A stretch of 64,000 nucleotides of DNA from Bolinopsis microptera (taxonomy: Eukaryota > Ctenophora > Tentaculata > Lobata > Bolinopsidae), in the NCBI RefSeq assembly GCF_026151205.1, contig NC_087083.1:8865460-8929459 (forward strand), in the 5' to 3' direction. The position numbers and the translations under genes are program-made. Every line of letters starts with the position of its first letter. Position 1 is the stretch's first letter. Positions 13,076-25,610 of the stretch are shown here, piece by piece. Below the pieces are notes generated by a model. That model was given only the letters and a program-made list of their open reading frames with translations, did not search any database and was not told the origin of the DNA.

Positions 13076-14175
13076 GTAATTATATTCTATTTTAAGTCAC
13101 GTACCTGGTCCGGGGACGAGATTGCGTCAGTAGTTGAGGTGTTTTGTACTCCTCTGAGAATTGGGACCTACTCTGCAAATACTAGACGTTTATCGTTATT
13201 CGTTAGCTTCATCCGTGCACACACAACAAACAAACAATATAATCATAATATATAATTAATAATCATAGCATGTAGAGATTAAAAAGAACAACTCTTAATT
13301 TGACATAGATTTCCATATAGATTGTTCCACACTTCTTACCATACAGTTGCAGTAAAACATTACATTCAGGTAGATATTTCTTCATAACAAACTGGAGTTT
13401 TCACGTCAGATATAAAACACCCAAACAAGCAAACAAACAAACAAGCAAACATGCTGCAACCAACCTGGAAGGCCTGTTCTTTGAGCGTGGCATGTTTCTT
13501 GGCAAGATAACCCTGAGATCTGGTATCCATGACAACTATATATCACGTGTCAGGGGGGTTAGTCACGTGTCAGGGATGTTAGCTGAATCTCATTATCCTC
13601 CTGGTACCTTCACCTCATCTGCTAGAAACAGATTTACAATGAGCTGGGAGAACTAGTGTCTAGTACATTAATAAAAGTTAAAACATGAACACTGAGATTC
13701 AGGTGTCGGTGTGTGATAGTGGGGAGGAGTATTATCTTGACACGTGACAGTAATTAACCAATCAACATCCACTATGGACCAATCAAACTCCAGGAACAAT
13801 GATGTGATCGAGACTATGTACCGTCACATGATACAATGATTAGTGTAACCAATTACCATCAGTGAATAGTATCAGTGGTAGTTAGGTAATGTAAACTTAC
13901 TGTGAAAATGTCAATAACGTGGTTTGTAATTAAGATGTTATCACACATGCTGTGTTATTTGGTAGGTTATAATCTGATTAGTATCACAATACACACAGTG
14001 TTAACTATCCCTGTCATCAACACACTGTTTTAAGCCACTAATATTGTGCATCAATCAGGATGAGAAAATAAAAATAGAAGGAAACATCTAATAGAGACAG
14101 TATATGCTAATTTGGTAACATTTTAATGGACATTTTTTCAATCATAGCTGAATCTATAGAGGCTCTAAAAGATAG
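13076..14175. other. Non-genic interval with CCAAT and E-box motifs
   Basis: No gene recognised. Near 13,735-13,800, ACACGTGACAGTAATTAACC is followed by two ACCAATCA boxes. The pairing of CCAAT with CACGTGAC recurs at 3,600, 17,350 and 17,880. AAACAAGC repeats occur near 13,420. Confidence 0.55.
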
Positions 14176-14945
14176 GAATAACAACAAACTAACAACAAAC
14201 TAACAACAAACCAACAAAAAACTAACAATGAACTAACAACAAACTAACAACAAATCAACACCAAGCTAACAACAAACTAACAACAAACTAACAACAAACT
14301 AACAAACAACATACTAACAACCAACTAACCAACAACAAACTAACAACAAACTACCAACAAACCAACAAGTAAGTAATAACAAACCAACAACAACCAACAA
14401 CAAACTAACAACAAACTAACAACAAACTACTAAACTAACAACAAACTAACAACAAACTAACAACAAACTACCAACAAACCAACAAGTAAGTAACAACAAA
14501 CTACCAACAAAGTAAGTAAGTAATAACAAACTAACAACAACCAACAACAAACTAACAACAAACTAACAACAAACTAACAACAAACTACTAAACTAACAAC
14601 AAACTGACAACAAACTAACAACAAACTAACAACAAACTAACAACAAACTAACAACAAACTACTAAACTAACAACAAACTAACAACAAACTAACAACAAAC
14701 TACCAACAAACTAACAACAAACTACCAACAAACCAACAAGTAAGTAACAACAAACTACCAACAAAGTAAGTAAGTAATAACAAACTAACAACAACCAACA
14801 ACAACCAACAACAAACTAACAACAAACTAACAACAAACTAACAACGAACTAACAACAAACTAACAACAAACTAACAACAAACTAACAACAAACTAACAAC
14901 CAACTAACAACAAACTAACAACAAACTAACAACAAACTAACAACA
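14176..14945. repeat. AACAACAAACT satellite
   Basis: About 770 bp of an 11-mer (AACAACAAACT) with insertions of CCAACAAG and TAAGTAAGTAA blocks that themselves recur, giving a higher-order pattern. Confidence 0.94.
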
Positions 14946-17878
14946 TTATCGCAGCTGAAGCTAGCCCAGTTCGCCAGAACTACTCTGCTATATAGTTCAG
15001 TATGTGGAGTGAGCTAGTGAGTACGACAAGTGACAGTTACTCAGTGTTTAACTTCCCAACTAGTAGTTTCTAGCTCACCACTTGCAGTGTTACACACTGT
15101 ACAATGTACTATGTACATACTGTGTGTTGTATAATATAAACGATATTTTTTGGAGGGGGATTATTTAAAACATAGAAGTGATAACAAAATAAGAAATGTT
15201 TGTTTAGCAGTCCGAGCTTTCAAATTACTTGGTAAATCGTCTTCAGCTGTTTTGCAGTCATAATTTTCTAGTCATAATTTCTAGTAACTCTAATAACCAT
15301 AACAGTATTGAAAATAGTTCCATTTTTTTGCGATTGTTAACTCAATTAAATCCTTAAAACTGTCACCAACTTACACAATATAAAATGAAATGAATTACAG
15401 ACCCGTATTACCTTCAGCAATTGAGGGCGGCAGTGAGAGATGACCAACTAGTATTAAACAAGGAAGCTAATTTCTATCAAACCAATAGCCTCTAATAATT
15501 ATTAATGTGCGTTTCATTTCATCAGGCTAATCTTAGAGTGGTTGCTAAAGCAACGCTGAGTGTAAAAAGAGTCAATACTCAGCAAAGCAGCGTACAACAC
15601 TAGCCAATGTGAGTGTAAAGTGTTGAAGTTATTTTCTAAGTCAGTTTCAACAGTGAGAAGATAGTGAGAAGATTCTCGGAACATGCATAACTTCAACAGT
15701 GTTATATAAATATATATTAATAATTATATGGTTATATGATTAATATTCTATGTTGTGATGGCATAATTTATAATAAATTTGTTGTATTTCAGTACTATGT
15801 AATGAGATGGAAGTGCTTTAACCATTAACCACACCCTTGCCCCATAATATAAAGGACATATTTTAATTCTAAGTGAAAAGCTCGAATAGATTAAATGGAA
15901 TGAATAGAGCTCCGACTAGAAGCAATTTAACAATATATTTGATAATAATAATTAATAGTACTGTATGCGCTGAAGGGGTACGAAATAGCTTGAACAACAT
16001 AAGTAATTCAAGCGAGAGAAGTAATCTAACAGCGTATTAATCAACACAAGAGTGGTAGGTTACCTGTACACTGTGAGGAGGAAACAGTTAAATTAACTAT
16101 CTTAAAATAAACACCACAGTGTTATCTTTAAATAAACTTAGCTGAAACTATCAGTTAACAATATTGATTAATAGTTAAGATAACTGTAGTCAAACCAACC
16201 CGGCGATCGTTATTATAACCGAGTATACCGGAGATTATGGCGATGTATAAATAAACCATTGTTATGCATAAATTTATACTAATTGCGGCCAAACATAATT
16301 TAAGATTATGTAAATATACTGGTTTAACGACGGAAACTATGCGTAATACGTGTATCATATCCAGCGGTTACAAATAGAAATTCCATTAAGTTTAAGATAA
16401 GACACCTTCCTGTAATGTAAGCGTCTAGTTCTAGTTACTTCATTTGCTTCGTGGGTGTATAAATTATAACCTTATTCAGCAATTTTTCATCTCAGGAGAC
16501 CAAATATAGGGAAAGCAAATTTCTTCCAAGAATCAGGAAGATCTTAGCTGGAAACAAAACATCACGTGATTGCAATACAGCTGTTTGATTGGTCTGTATA
16601 GTAACCATGACAACACTGCTAAAAGCTAACAGATGACAGGAAGAGTTTGGAATAATGTCACCACAAAACAGGTTTATTTAACTTGCCTGTTGAAGAGACA
16701 GATATTCACTTTATATTGGCTAACAAAAACTGTTTATTGTATTACATAAGTGTAAATAATTACCTCCTTAATGTTTAGTGTGTACAGGTTTCATTACATA
16801 AGTCCTTTCTGCAATTTCTTTCACTGGAACTCTCTACTCCCTAGCCTACTTTCTCGTTGATGAATCACACTTTCTCGTTGATGAATCACAGAAATTGGAG
16901 GTTATCAGTACATGTAATGACTGCCATACTTTTACACGTCTTTTAGTTGCTTAGATTACACTGTATACAAATAAAATGCAAGCGAAATTTAGGGCGTATC
17001 CTTCCAAAAAATTATAGCTAAAAAGAAACTTTCTCAAAATTACTGGGTCATACAAAAACCAAGATACCAATCAGAGCTTGAGAATCACAATAGAGATTCC
17101 TTCAGTTCGCTGACAACCCTCGTACAGGGTAAATAACGGAAGGTATCTCGCGAGGGAAAAAATGTAGGAAAACTTTGAAACACGCCTGTCTTTGAAGTGT
17201 AGATATTTAACAAGCGCAAAAATGTACGTTAAAAAGTGTAAATTAACAAAAAGTGTAAACCAGAGCCAAGTTCAAACAAAGTATCGTTACGTGCAACAAT
17301 ATCTAGTTGTTTACAATATGTGCATAATATTCGTTAGCCAATCTGGGAGCTGCGTGATAGTCACGTGACATCAATTAACCAATCAGAGAACTGTATTCTA
17401 GCAATCACAATTTCACTTTTATGCATGTGTTTTGTTAGAACTTATTACAGGTGTGACACGTTGTTTTGATCATCGTCCCTTTTAAAGAAGCTGGACAATT
17501 GATTACATGATAAAAATCTGAACAATGCAATTTTATAAACATTACTGATAGGTTGCTGAGTCATCGTGAAAGTTTAACAATAAATATTTAATAAGCATTG
17601 TAAGTGAAACTAGCAAAGTTTCCAACAATTGGTAGACGTTTAGAGGAGTTCTAGCGTTGAAGTCAAAAAGGCTCAAATTTGTAATTTTCCTTCTGTTTAA
17701 AAGTGTAGTGCCGAGTTTCTACGGAACTGTCGACAATACAACAAGCTCCTTTTCGTGGGGAACTGCTGAAATTAGAACCTGGGAAAACCGGTAATAAACA
17801 TAATTTTAACAAGAAACAGTAAACTGCAAGTTGGAATTAATGGCGCGGTGAGTGGTGCTGACAGGAGTACTACACTGA
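14946..17878. other. Non-genic interval
   Basis: AT-rich unique sequence with no gene I can support. Open stretches of about 60 codons on the minus strand near 15,514 and 16,155 have no recognisable similarity. A single copy of the CCAATCAGAG unit that forms the next array lies at about 17,377. Confidence 0.5.
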
Positions 17879-18070
17879 AAACTAGCCAATCAGAGAACTG
17901 TATTCTAGTCACATGACATAGACTAGCCAATCAGAGAACTGTATTCTGGTCTCGTGACATAAACTAGCCAATCAGAGAACTGTATTCTGGTCACGTGACA
18001 TAAACTAGCCAATCAGAGAACTGTATTCTGGTCACGTGACATAAACTAGCCAATCAGAGAACTGTATTCT
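17878..18070. repeat. 41-bp CCAAT plus E-box array
   Basis: Five copies of a 41-bp unit that starts ACTAGCCAATCAGAGAACTG and ends TGGTCACGTGACATAA. Each unit pairs a CCAAT box (NF-Y-type) with a GTCACGTGAC E-box palindrome about 22 bp downstream. The first copy has CACATGAC and the last lacks the E-box. Confidence 0.93.
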
Positions 18071-18534
18071 AGCAACTATATACAAACTTACCAATCGAGG
18101 GCTGCGGCTGTTTTCTTGTTAAGTGAAACAAACCAACCAATCAGATTCCATTCAATCACATGATAAAAACCACCCAACAAGAACCAAATTCTCGTTACAA
18201 TCAACGACCAATAATATAACAGAGGCTGATCAAGAAGGAATTACAACAAAATCCACCACGACAACATGCACTGAAATTGGTTACCAAGTCAGGGACAGGA
18301 TTGGTCGCCATGACTACCGTGGTTTCCATGGCAACCAGCGTATAACACAACCCGGATATACAGTAGAAACAATCTGACTAGTTACTGATGTGTAAGTGTG
18401 TGTTGCTAAAACAGTAAAACCAGCGTATAATACACAAATCACAAAACATAGACTGGATTACTCTAGCAAGGGCTGGCATATGTTAACGACACCAAAACAC
18501 AAAACTACAGAAATTAATTAGGTCACAGCACTCC

Positions 18535-19003
18535 TAAATAATAAGCACTCCTAAATAATAAGCACTCCTAAATAATAAGCACTCCTAAATAATAAGCACT
18601 CCTAAATAATAAGCACTCCTAAATAATAAGCACTCCTAAATAATAAGCACTCCTAAATAATAAGCGATCCTAAATAATAAGCACTCCTAAATAATAAGCA
18701 CTCCTAAATAATAAGCACTCCTAAATAATAAGCACTCCTAAATAATAAGCACTCCTAAATAATAAGCATTCCTAAATAATAAGCACTCCTCAATAATAAG
18801 TACTCCTAAATAATAAGCACTCCTAAATAATAAGCACTCCTAAATAATAAGCACTCCTAAATAATAAGCACTCCTAAATAATAAGCACTCCTCAATAATA
18901 AGCACTCCTAAATAATAAGCACTCCTAAATAATAAGCACTCCTAAATAATAAGCACTCCTAAATAATAAGCACTCCTAAATAATAAGCACTCCTAAATAA
19001 TAA
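18535..19003. repeat. 17-bp satellite, about 27 copies
   Basis: The unit is AATAATAAGCACTCCTA. It is highly uniform, with a few single-base variants such as GCGATCCTA and ACTCCTCAA. Confidence 0.95.
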
Positions 19004-20640
19004 TGAGCTCATGAAACACGGCAGAGTACGGTAGTTGAGCACATCTGACATGGTAATATTTGTGTAGGACAGTTGCTGTTAGTATTGTGTCATCCACACT
19101 TGTAAATGGATTGATTGGTTGGCGCTAGTGCCGTCATACCAGTTCAGCTTTTGTTTACTTATAATACCTACTGCGGTGACAGGGATAATAGACGGATAAT
19201 TGGACATAATCACATGATAATTGCATAATTACCTGGAGGTAGTGATTACGATGGAGTTTTGATTCCTCAAACATAGAGAAGCAGAACCAATTATGCAATT
19301 ACAATTTGTGTTCGCTTTTTCTTTAGCTTCTAAAAAACCGACGGGAATTCTGTAAAAGAACAAAAATCAACGAACAACCAAATTTTCAACAGATCAAGAA
19401 AGCTGGCGTTTGAAAATACCCAGACTTTATCAATAGATATTATGACACGGAAACTTCGACAAGATAGCCTTAAAATTCCGTACAAAGAAACAACAGTCGC
19501 ATGGTGTAAAAAGCAGCTAACTCAGAAAACGTCCCATTAAAAAGATCCGAACGCACACGTCAACCACATTAAACTATATACACTGCGGTAAACTACAACA
19601 AAGAGGCAAACAAGCTTAGAATCTAACAAAGCGAGGTACCCAGAGGCTGACCTTGCAAGAGTATACTAGGAAATACAAGGGGTGCTGTTTCATTGGTCTA
19701 GTGGGTCCTGCTTTAATGCTACTTTACGTAGTGTGTATTGTTTAGTGTGTACACTGTGTGTCTTCTGTGTATAAAGTGAGCCTGTTTTCTGAGTGACAAT
19801 GTAAAAAACTCGGAGTGTTTTCCAAGTAGCAAAAGAGAAACTCAGAGATTTTTCTGAGTAGCAAAACAAAAACTCGTAGTGTTTTCTGAGTAGCAAAAGA
19901 GAAACTCAGTTTTTGTGTTTTCTCAATATCAACGTAGAGTAATCAGCGTGTATTGTGAGTGTGTATTGCGTGTAGAGTGTTGAGAGAACTGCGTTGACAA
20001 AGTGGTAGCATTAGTGCAGCGAACTCGTTAACTGTGCACAACTCATTTGCTGTGCGCTACTCAAGTTTTGACAAGAGGTCACTCTTACATGTGATTCAGT
20101 TAGGATTAGTCTGACTTTTGTATTTGAATATAAACTTCTATCAAAATGAAAAGATATCGAGGTTCAAGGCTAAATGACTATAGCTGTACAAGCTGATCTA
20201 CCAAAATCATAATCATATTCAGACAGCCGACTAAAATTAACATAATTTAATTAAAGGTTGTGGTTTTCTCGTATTACGCCAGATATGGACAATCCTTTAT
20301 CAATCCATTATGTTCAAACAGAGCCTAATCTACATAATAACTTATGTTTTGTTCATGCCCTCTTTCAAGAAACCCCATTACATGGATACTATTATAGGTA
20401 AAAACTAAAAACTGCCTCAGTTTTCGTGTAATTTGATGCTTTTCTCGTATCTTGAGATAATTGACCGATTGGCTGATAAATTTTCCCAAGGGACCTTCAC
20501 GTGTTATTAGTGCAAAGAAGCTGAATCCCGCTACAAGTTCAAAAACCGCGCACATGTGCGCGCGCGATCACACTAAGCGCTGAAAAATTATATTTTCATC
20601 ACTAGAAAGGCAAAAAGTCAAGACCCTTTGGAATGGTTCA
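19004..20640. other. Non-genic interval
   Basis: No gene recognised. At 19,795-19,915 there are a few diverged repeats of about 50 bp containing TCTGAGTAGCAAAAGAGAAA. The rest is AT-rich unique sequence. Confidence 0.5.
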
Positions 20641-21526
20641 TATAATGATTCCTCAAAATGGAGACATTTTCTCAATTTCAGATTTCGCCCAAAACAGCCT
20701 AAAACTGATATATCTTACAAGTTATTAGTTGTAATATGACAGGAAAGTGTTTTGAACCGGTGAAACAGGATGGTGAAGGTGGAATATGCCAAAAATTTAA
20801 ATTCTGAAATTCATCTAAAAACATCGTTGGGAACCGGATTTCCAAGATAAAAAGAAAGAAAACCAGGGAGGGCATTTACAGTTGACAACCTGGTAGATCT
20901 GGAAGTACGTTACCAGTTATTTGGGGCCTTCAGGGGGGAAAATGGGCCGAAAAATGTCTCCAATTTTTTACAAAATCTTTTCAAGTCATTTTGAATCTTG
21001 GGAACCCGGATTTCTGCAACGGATCACACTTGTACTACCTCTATGAAACTCACCCACACCAATTTGGGCATGTCCCATCCAACTAAAGCCGAAAATCTGG
21101 CTTTGAAATCTCAAATTTGAAAACACCCGAAAATGCCCCTTTTCGGCCCATTTTTCGGCCCATTTTCCCCCCTGAAGGCCCCAAATAACTGGTAACGTAC
21201 TTCCAGATCAACCAGGGTGCCAACCAAACTCATTGGAGACGTTTTAGGGCGAAATATGGAAAACAAAATTTTGACATTTTTTTTTGGCAAATATGGTTCC
21301 CCACCCCCCCCCCCCCCCCCCCCCCCCCCTTTTTTGTCTTCTTTTCGCATGTGAAAGGTCTTAGTTTGTTTGAGGGACAGACCAGAACTCAGTTAAGCCA
21401 TATACAGCTAATTTAAGTGCTTAAATATCAATAATACGTAATTCCCCTCTAATTCCCCTCCAATTCCCATGAAATTCCCATGGAGACAATGTCTCCAAAA
21501 TGTCTCCAAATATGAGGAATCATAAT
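20641..21526. mobile_element. Foldback-type inverted-repeat element
   Basis: Two nested pairs of inverted repeats share a centre. The outer pair is ATGATTCCTCAAAATGGAGA (about 20,644) with its complement near 21,498-21,525. The inner pair, of about 70 bp, lies at 20,886-20,959 and 21,149-21,216, with ACGTTACCAGTTATTTGGGG in the left arm. A poly-C run of about 26 lies at 21,304-21,329. No coding capacity is seen. The boundaries are approximate and I see no clear target duplication. Confidence 0.65.
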
Positions 21527-21924
21527 ATCGAGTGGTTAGACTTTTGCGACAAAGGGCGCACAAACTTCTCCTAAGAGTAGTCTTTGCAGGTGTGTTCAAT
21601 ATGAAAATAATAGTCCCAATTTTCAGCATATTTGGTAAGTATAAGAACCTAAAACAGTAAAGTAACCATGAATCTTCATCCTCAAGATAGGTTTAAATAA
21701 AAAGATGGAGTTTTGCCCACCTTATATTGTCTCACAGGAATTGCACCAATTGTTGAAGACCAATTATAACAAGATTTCATGACCAATTTACCCCAAGCTG
21801 CAGTGGTATAAATATAATTTCTAAACAGCTGCTGCAAAGATCCCCACCACTCGAATACTACTGTTCATTAATCATTATGCTACACGGCTAATACATTTAC
21901 CCTATTCCCCAATAATACTACGGA

Positions 21925-22170
21925 GAGTGTATACATGTGTATACATGTGTATACATGGTATACATGCTGTGTATACATGTGTATACATGGTATACATGCT
22001 GCAACATCTTGAATGTTAAGGTTTCAAATGTTCAACAAAAGGGGAGACCAGAGGGGGGGGGGGCAAAGTTTACTACACAATACACATATGTTAGGCCTTA
22101 TAACTTCTGTCGCCATAATTTGAAAATTCGAATATTTGAGACCACGCCCATTTAATATTGCTAATATTGT
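21925..22170. mobile_element. Fragment related to the mariner-like MITE, plus GTATACATG repeats
   Basis: GTATACATGTGTATACATG repeats at 21,928-22,003 precede a G-run. From about 22,105 to 22,165 the sequence (AATTTGAAAATTCGAATATT, then GACCACGCCCATTTAATATT) matches, in reverse orientation, the interior of the element at 55,190-55,950. This is a truncated second copy. Confidence 0.6.
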
Positions 22171-23900
22171 TCTTTGCCAACGTGATGAGTAACCGATTTT
22201 AACATGTTGCAATAAGTAGGCGTGAGAAAAGTACATATTACAAGTTTAGAAGATAATACTTGATCATGCCTTAATAACAATATAGGGATGAAACTCAAAA
22301 GAAACCCTTGCCTCGGACATACAGACATGTCATAATTTCTCTTGAAAACCAAACATTATACACCTCCAATTACCGGGGTTGTCTCGGAGGGAACGGTAAA
22401 TAGTGAATAGTTTCCTGGTAAAGATTACACTTGAAATCTCGTATACGAAATGTTTTATTAGCCGGAGCTTTCAAATTACATGTGTAAATCATATTCGGCT
22501 GTTGTTGAATTTTTGAGGGAAAGTTACATTTTTGAGGGAAGTTAAGTTTTTAAGGGGAGTTAAGTTCTTAAGGGAATTTAAGCTTTTAAGGGAATGTTGA
22601 GTTGTTGAATTTTTAAATTCACAACTACCTAACAGCAGCCATAAATTAGCCTATCAGGACGCTGAAAGTAAAGCATTGGTTGCTGGAATATACCAGGGGT
22701 CTAGCTTTATATAAGAGAATGAAAACCTTTAAAAAGTTGGGCAGTTAAATTGACCTATGAAATTACAAATTACAAATTACAACTTACCAAGTCAGCCATC
22801 ATATAGTCATATGGTACATTGTGAAATATCTAGAGAACTTGCCATTTACCTAAAATCGTAACGCAGTGTTAGTAATTCAAATAACTTGGTGATAATGTTG
22901 GTAAAAAGAATTACCAGTACGGTGCAGTGATGGGATTTAGAATTTGGTAAAATTAAATCAAACGAGATACGATTATATATACGAATAAATTCCCCATATT
23001 ACGTTTTTCAGAGAAAGCGTAACACTTAAAACAGTGTTTTTAGTTTATCTTGCCACATTTGACCATATATAATAACATCTGCCTAATATTTTTAACCAGC
23101 TAAGAAAACGTTCATCATTTGAACAGATTAAACGAGAAAAATCAATTAGAAAATAAAATAAAACTACAAATCATAGCCTACTAACCAAAAGCCTAAATTT
23201 AATAAATTTAATTAAAATCAAATCTTTAAAAGAAGCAATGAACTTGCATAAGCTTAGGTAACGACAATAGGTACAATCACTTATCACCATGTTATCTAAA
23301 CAATATTACACCATGTTTTATAACGCAACTAAACTTTAAAAGCCCCAACAAACAAACAAACACTCTCTCCCTTTCTCACCTGACGAAACTAAACAGTAAA
23401 AACAGCCAGCCCACTACCAAAACGAACAGAAGCACACATCACCATCAACCAACATCAGCACACCACAGCAATATAACTATATAAACACACCCATCACCCA
23501 ATAGTAACAGAGATGATTCAACATTGTAAGTAGCATACACTGCAGAGTGCGTGCCGTATATAGGAAGCAGCATGGAGCGCATAATGCAGCGCACCAAGTG
23601 CACTAATTCCCGTTTTTATACTACCACCTGGTTAATTTAAATTGGATTGCTACTGTACCTATTTGCTGCCTTTTCCTGGTATGTAGTAGTAATTGGTATA
23701 CACTAAGAGTGTATCCTAATTAAAATCTTAACTTGTAACAATTGCTCGGCTCGACGTTTTCATTAGGCCAGGTTTAAAATAAGTTTTATAAAAGTGTCAC
23801 AAGTTTTTCAAAATCCTACGAATAATTTAACCCCATAATCAAAACATAAAAATTGTAACTGTAGAACAGTACATAAAATCATTGACTAAAACCACTAAAA
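22171..23900. other. Non-genic interval downstream of PTRH2
   Basis: AT-rich sequence with repeats such as TTTTTGAGGGAAGTTAAG at 22,510-22,610. No coding exon recognised. Confidence 0.5.
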
Positions 23901-23904
23901 CTCC

Positions 23905-25040
23905 CTACAAAAGTTTCAAGTGTCCAGTAATCATGTCGATATCAGATTTCTTTCCCGGCCCCAGGGCCAATACAGTCCGACTCCCAGCCTCAATCTGGGT
24001 ACGGCCTGCATCCCGCACTATATACGATAATACACCTTGGTCAGACGCTGTTCTCCCTAGAGCTATTAGTTCTTCTTCCGTTTGTATTTTTACTACAACC
24101 TATGGGGAGGAGAAAATTAATTACATTCTTTAGAAAGTTTTACTCTTATTAAATAGTTCAAAACTTTTTAACTAAGTCTCAACCAAGATTTAAATATTTG
24201 AGTCTACTTAAAATGGCAATGAAGTTCATTGCAATGACACATTTTCCAAACTTACTTTAGCCTGTCCCTCCATTCTCCACTTTTTAAGAATATCAGGGTT
24301 ACGTTTAGTTGCTACCTCAACAGAGCCGCAAGCTGCGTGTGCACACTGTGCTGCTACTTTACCTGATTATATACAGATTAGATAATGGGACAGGGACAAA
24401 AGGAAATCGAGGCATGTATTATAGTATGGAATCGCGATTTTTCCCATTATTTGCGACAAATTTTATGTATAGTTTAATATACCGCGAAATTTAATTCGCG
24501 GTATCGCGATTTTTGGCCAAAATTACCGCGAAATCCTTTTATCCCTGATGGGATGGGGGATGAGGTAAATTGCAACACGTGTGTAAATCACAACATGTGT
24601 GCAGTGTGCACCCTCATCTTATAGTGAAAATAATATGTTAATCAATTCAAGTTTGGTGTGTGTGTGGGTCACTGTGGTGGCTTTACTTGGGTAAATTAGT
24701 GTATTAGAGAATTACTTTACTTTTGCCATGTGAGTGTCCTAGTGAAATGTAAAGTTATGTTTTTAAAAGTGTAAGGTTGACAAAAATAAATGGTGTGAAG
24801 AAGCTGATAAACTACAAACTTCAACTAGTATTATGAAAAATAACGAGAGTTGCACCTTTGCCCATCTTGAGATCCATCCTGACCACAAGTAGCATTTTGT
24901 AAGTGTCCCCAGACACAAGGTTATCATCCTCGGTATAGTTCAGGCTTGCTCTCTTTCTCTTCTGGATCCTTGCCTGAACAGTCACTTTGTTAAATCTTTC
25001 GGTGGGATACACTTTTAGTGTTAGTGACAATTTGTCTTCA
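23905..25040 (-). CDS. PTRH2: Peptidyl-tRNA hydrolase 2
   Basis: This PTH2-family enzyme would release peptides from prematurely dissociated peptidyl-tRNA; animal PTRH2 is mainly mitochondrial. Three exons keep phase: 25,040 (approximate)-24,856, 24,362-24,256 and 24,099-23,905. The core begins YKMLLVVRMDLKMGKG in exon 1 and continues KVAAQCAHAACGSVEVATKR in exon 2. It then reads DILKKWRMEGQAK and, in exon 3, VVVKIQTEEELIALGR, RDAGRTQIEAGSRTVLALGP and the terminal GHLKLL. The family's His (QCAH), Asp (RDAGRTQ) and C-terminal block are all present. The exon 1 donor is GTGCAA, weaker than usual. No in-frame ATG precedes the core in exon 1, although the frame is open back to about 25,095, so the true start must lie in an upstream exon that I could not find. 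Intron 1 contains a hAT-like MITE. Confidence 0.92.
24391..24547. mobile_element. hAT-like MITE in PTRH2 intron 1
   Basis: A 157-bp element with terminal inverted repeats CAGGGACAAAAGGAAATCG and the complement ending CCTTTTATCCCTG. ATGGGA lies directly on both sides and is probably the remnant of an 8-bp target duplication. A sister copy at 34,909-35,064 has a perfect 8-bp duplication. There is no coding capacity. Confidence 0.85.
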
Positions 25041-25408
25041 GGGATGAATAATTGAATAACATGTATATTGCTACTGCCACGAAATCGATTTATTATGACT
25101 TAACTAATTATAATTTATGTAAGAATAGGCTTTCCAGTAACCAAATAATTTCCGATGGCAGAAACAACACATTTTACCTCAAGTAAAACCCCAATTTACC
25201 GCACAGTAAATGTGTTATCTGTGACAAATGTAGCCTAAAAGTCTATGATACCTGGTCAGTGGCGTAACGTTGCCTGTTGACGCCCCCCCCCCCCCCTCCC
25301 CTTGCCGAAAAAGCACCCCCTGTTGGCACCCCCTCCTCTTTTGGCACCCCTCCCTAAAATTGGACAAATTAGGTGATTTTAGAGGATACTACTACTACTA
25401 TGTCGGAA

Positions 25409-25602
25409 CTAAGTCGAATCTACACCAAAAAACCCCTCCATATGTCCCTATCCTGCATCAGGGTTCGCAGTTCCTCTTTAGAGCTTGTCCCAACTTCATT
25501 CAGTAACATATACAAGTAGCTTTGTCTTGGTTGGCCTTGCTGTGCTCTACCATGCATAGGTTCCCATAAGACTAAATCACTGACAAGTAGCTCAGGATAT
25601 CT
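25409..25602 (-). mobile_element. LINE reverse-transcriptase C-terminal fragment, split by the inner hAT
   Basis: The minus strand reads LVSDLVLWEPMHGRAQQGQP, then YLYMLLNEVGTSSKEELRTL and MQDRDIWRGFFGVDST with a stop at 25,409. This layout (VLWxPxHG, GRP-like, TSxEELxxxMxDRxxWR) is typical of the C-terminus of a non-LTR retrotransposon ORF2. The upstream part (ILEMVGHFIRYPEL) resumes at 29,820-29,855, on the other side of the inner hAT. One copy of GATGAAGT bridges the two halves in frame. The element is dead; only the tail survives. Confidence 0.75.
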
Positions 25603-25610
25603 GATGAAGT

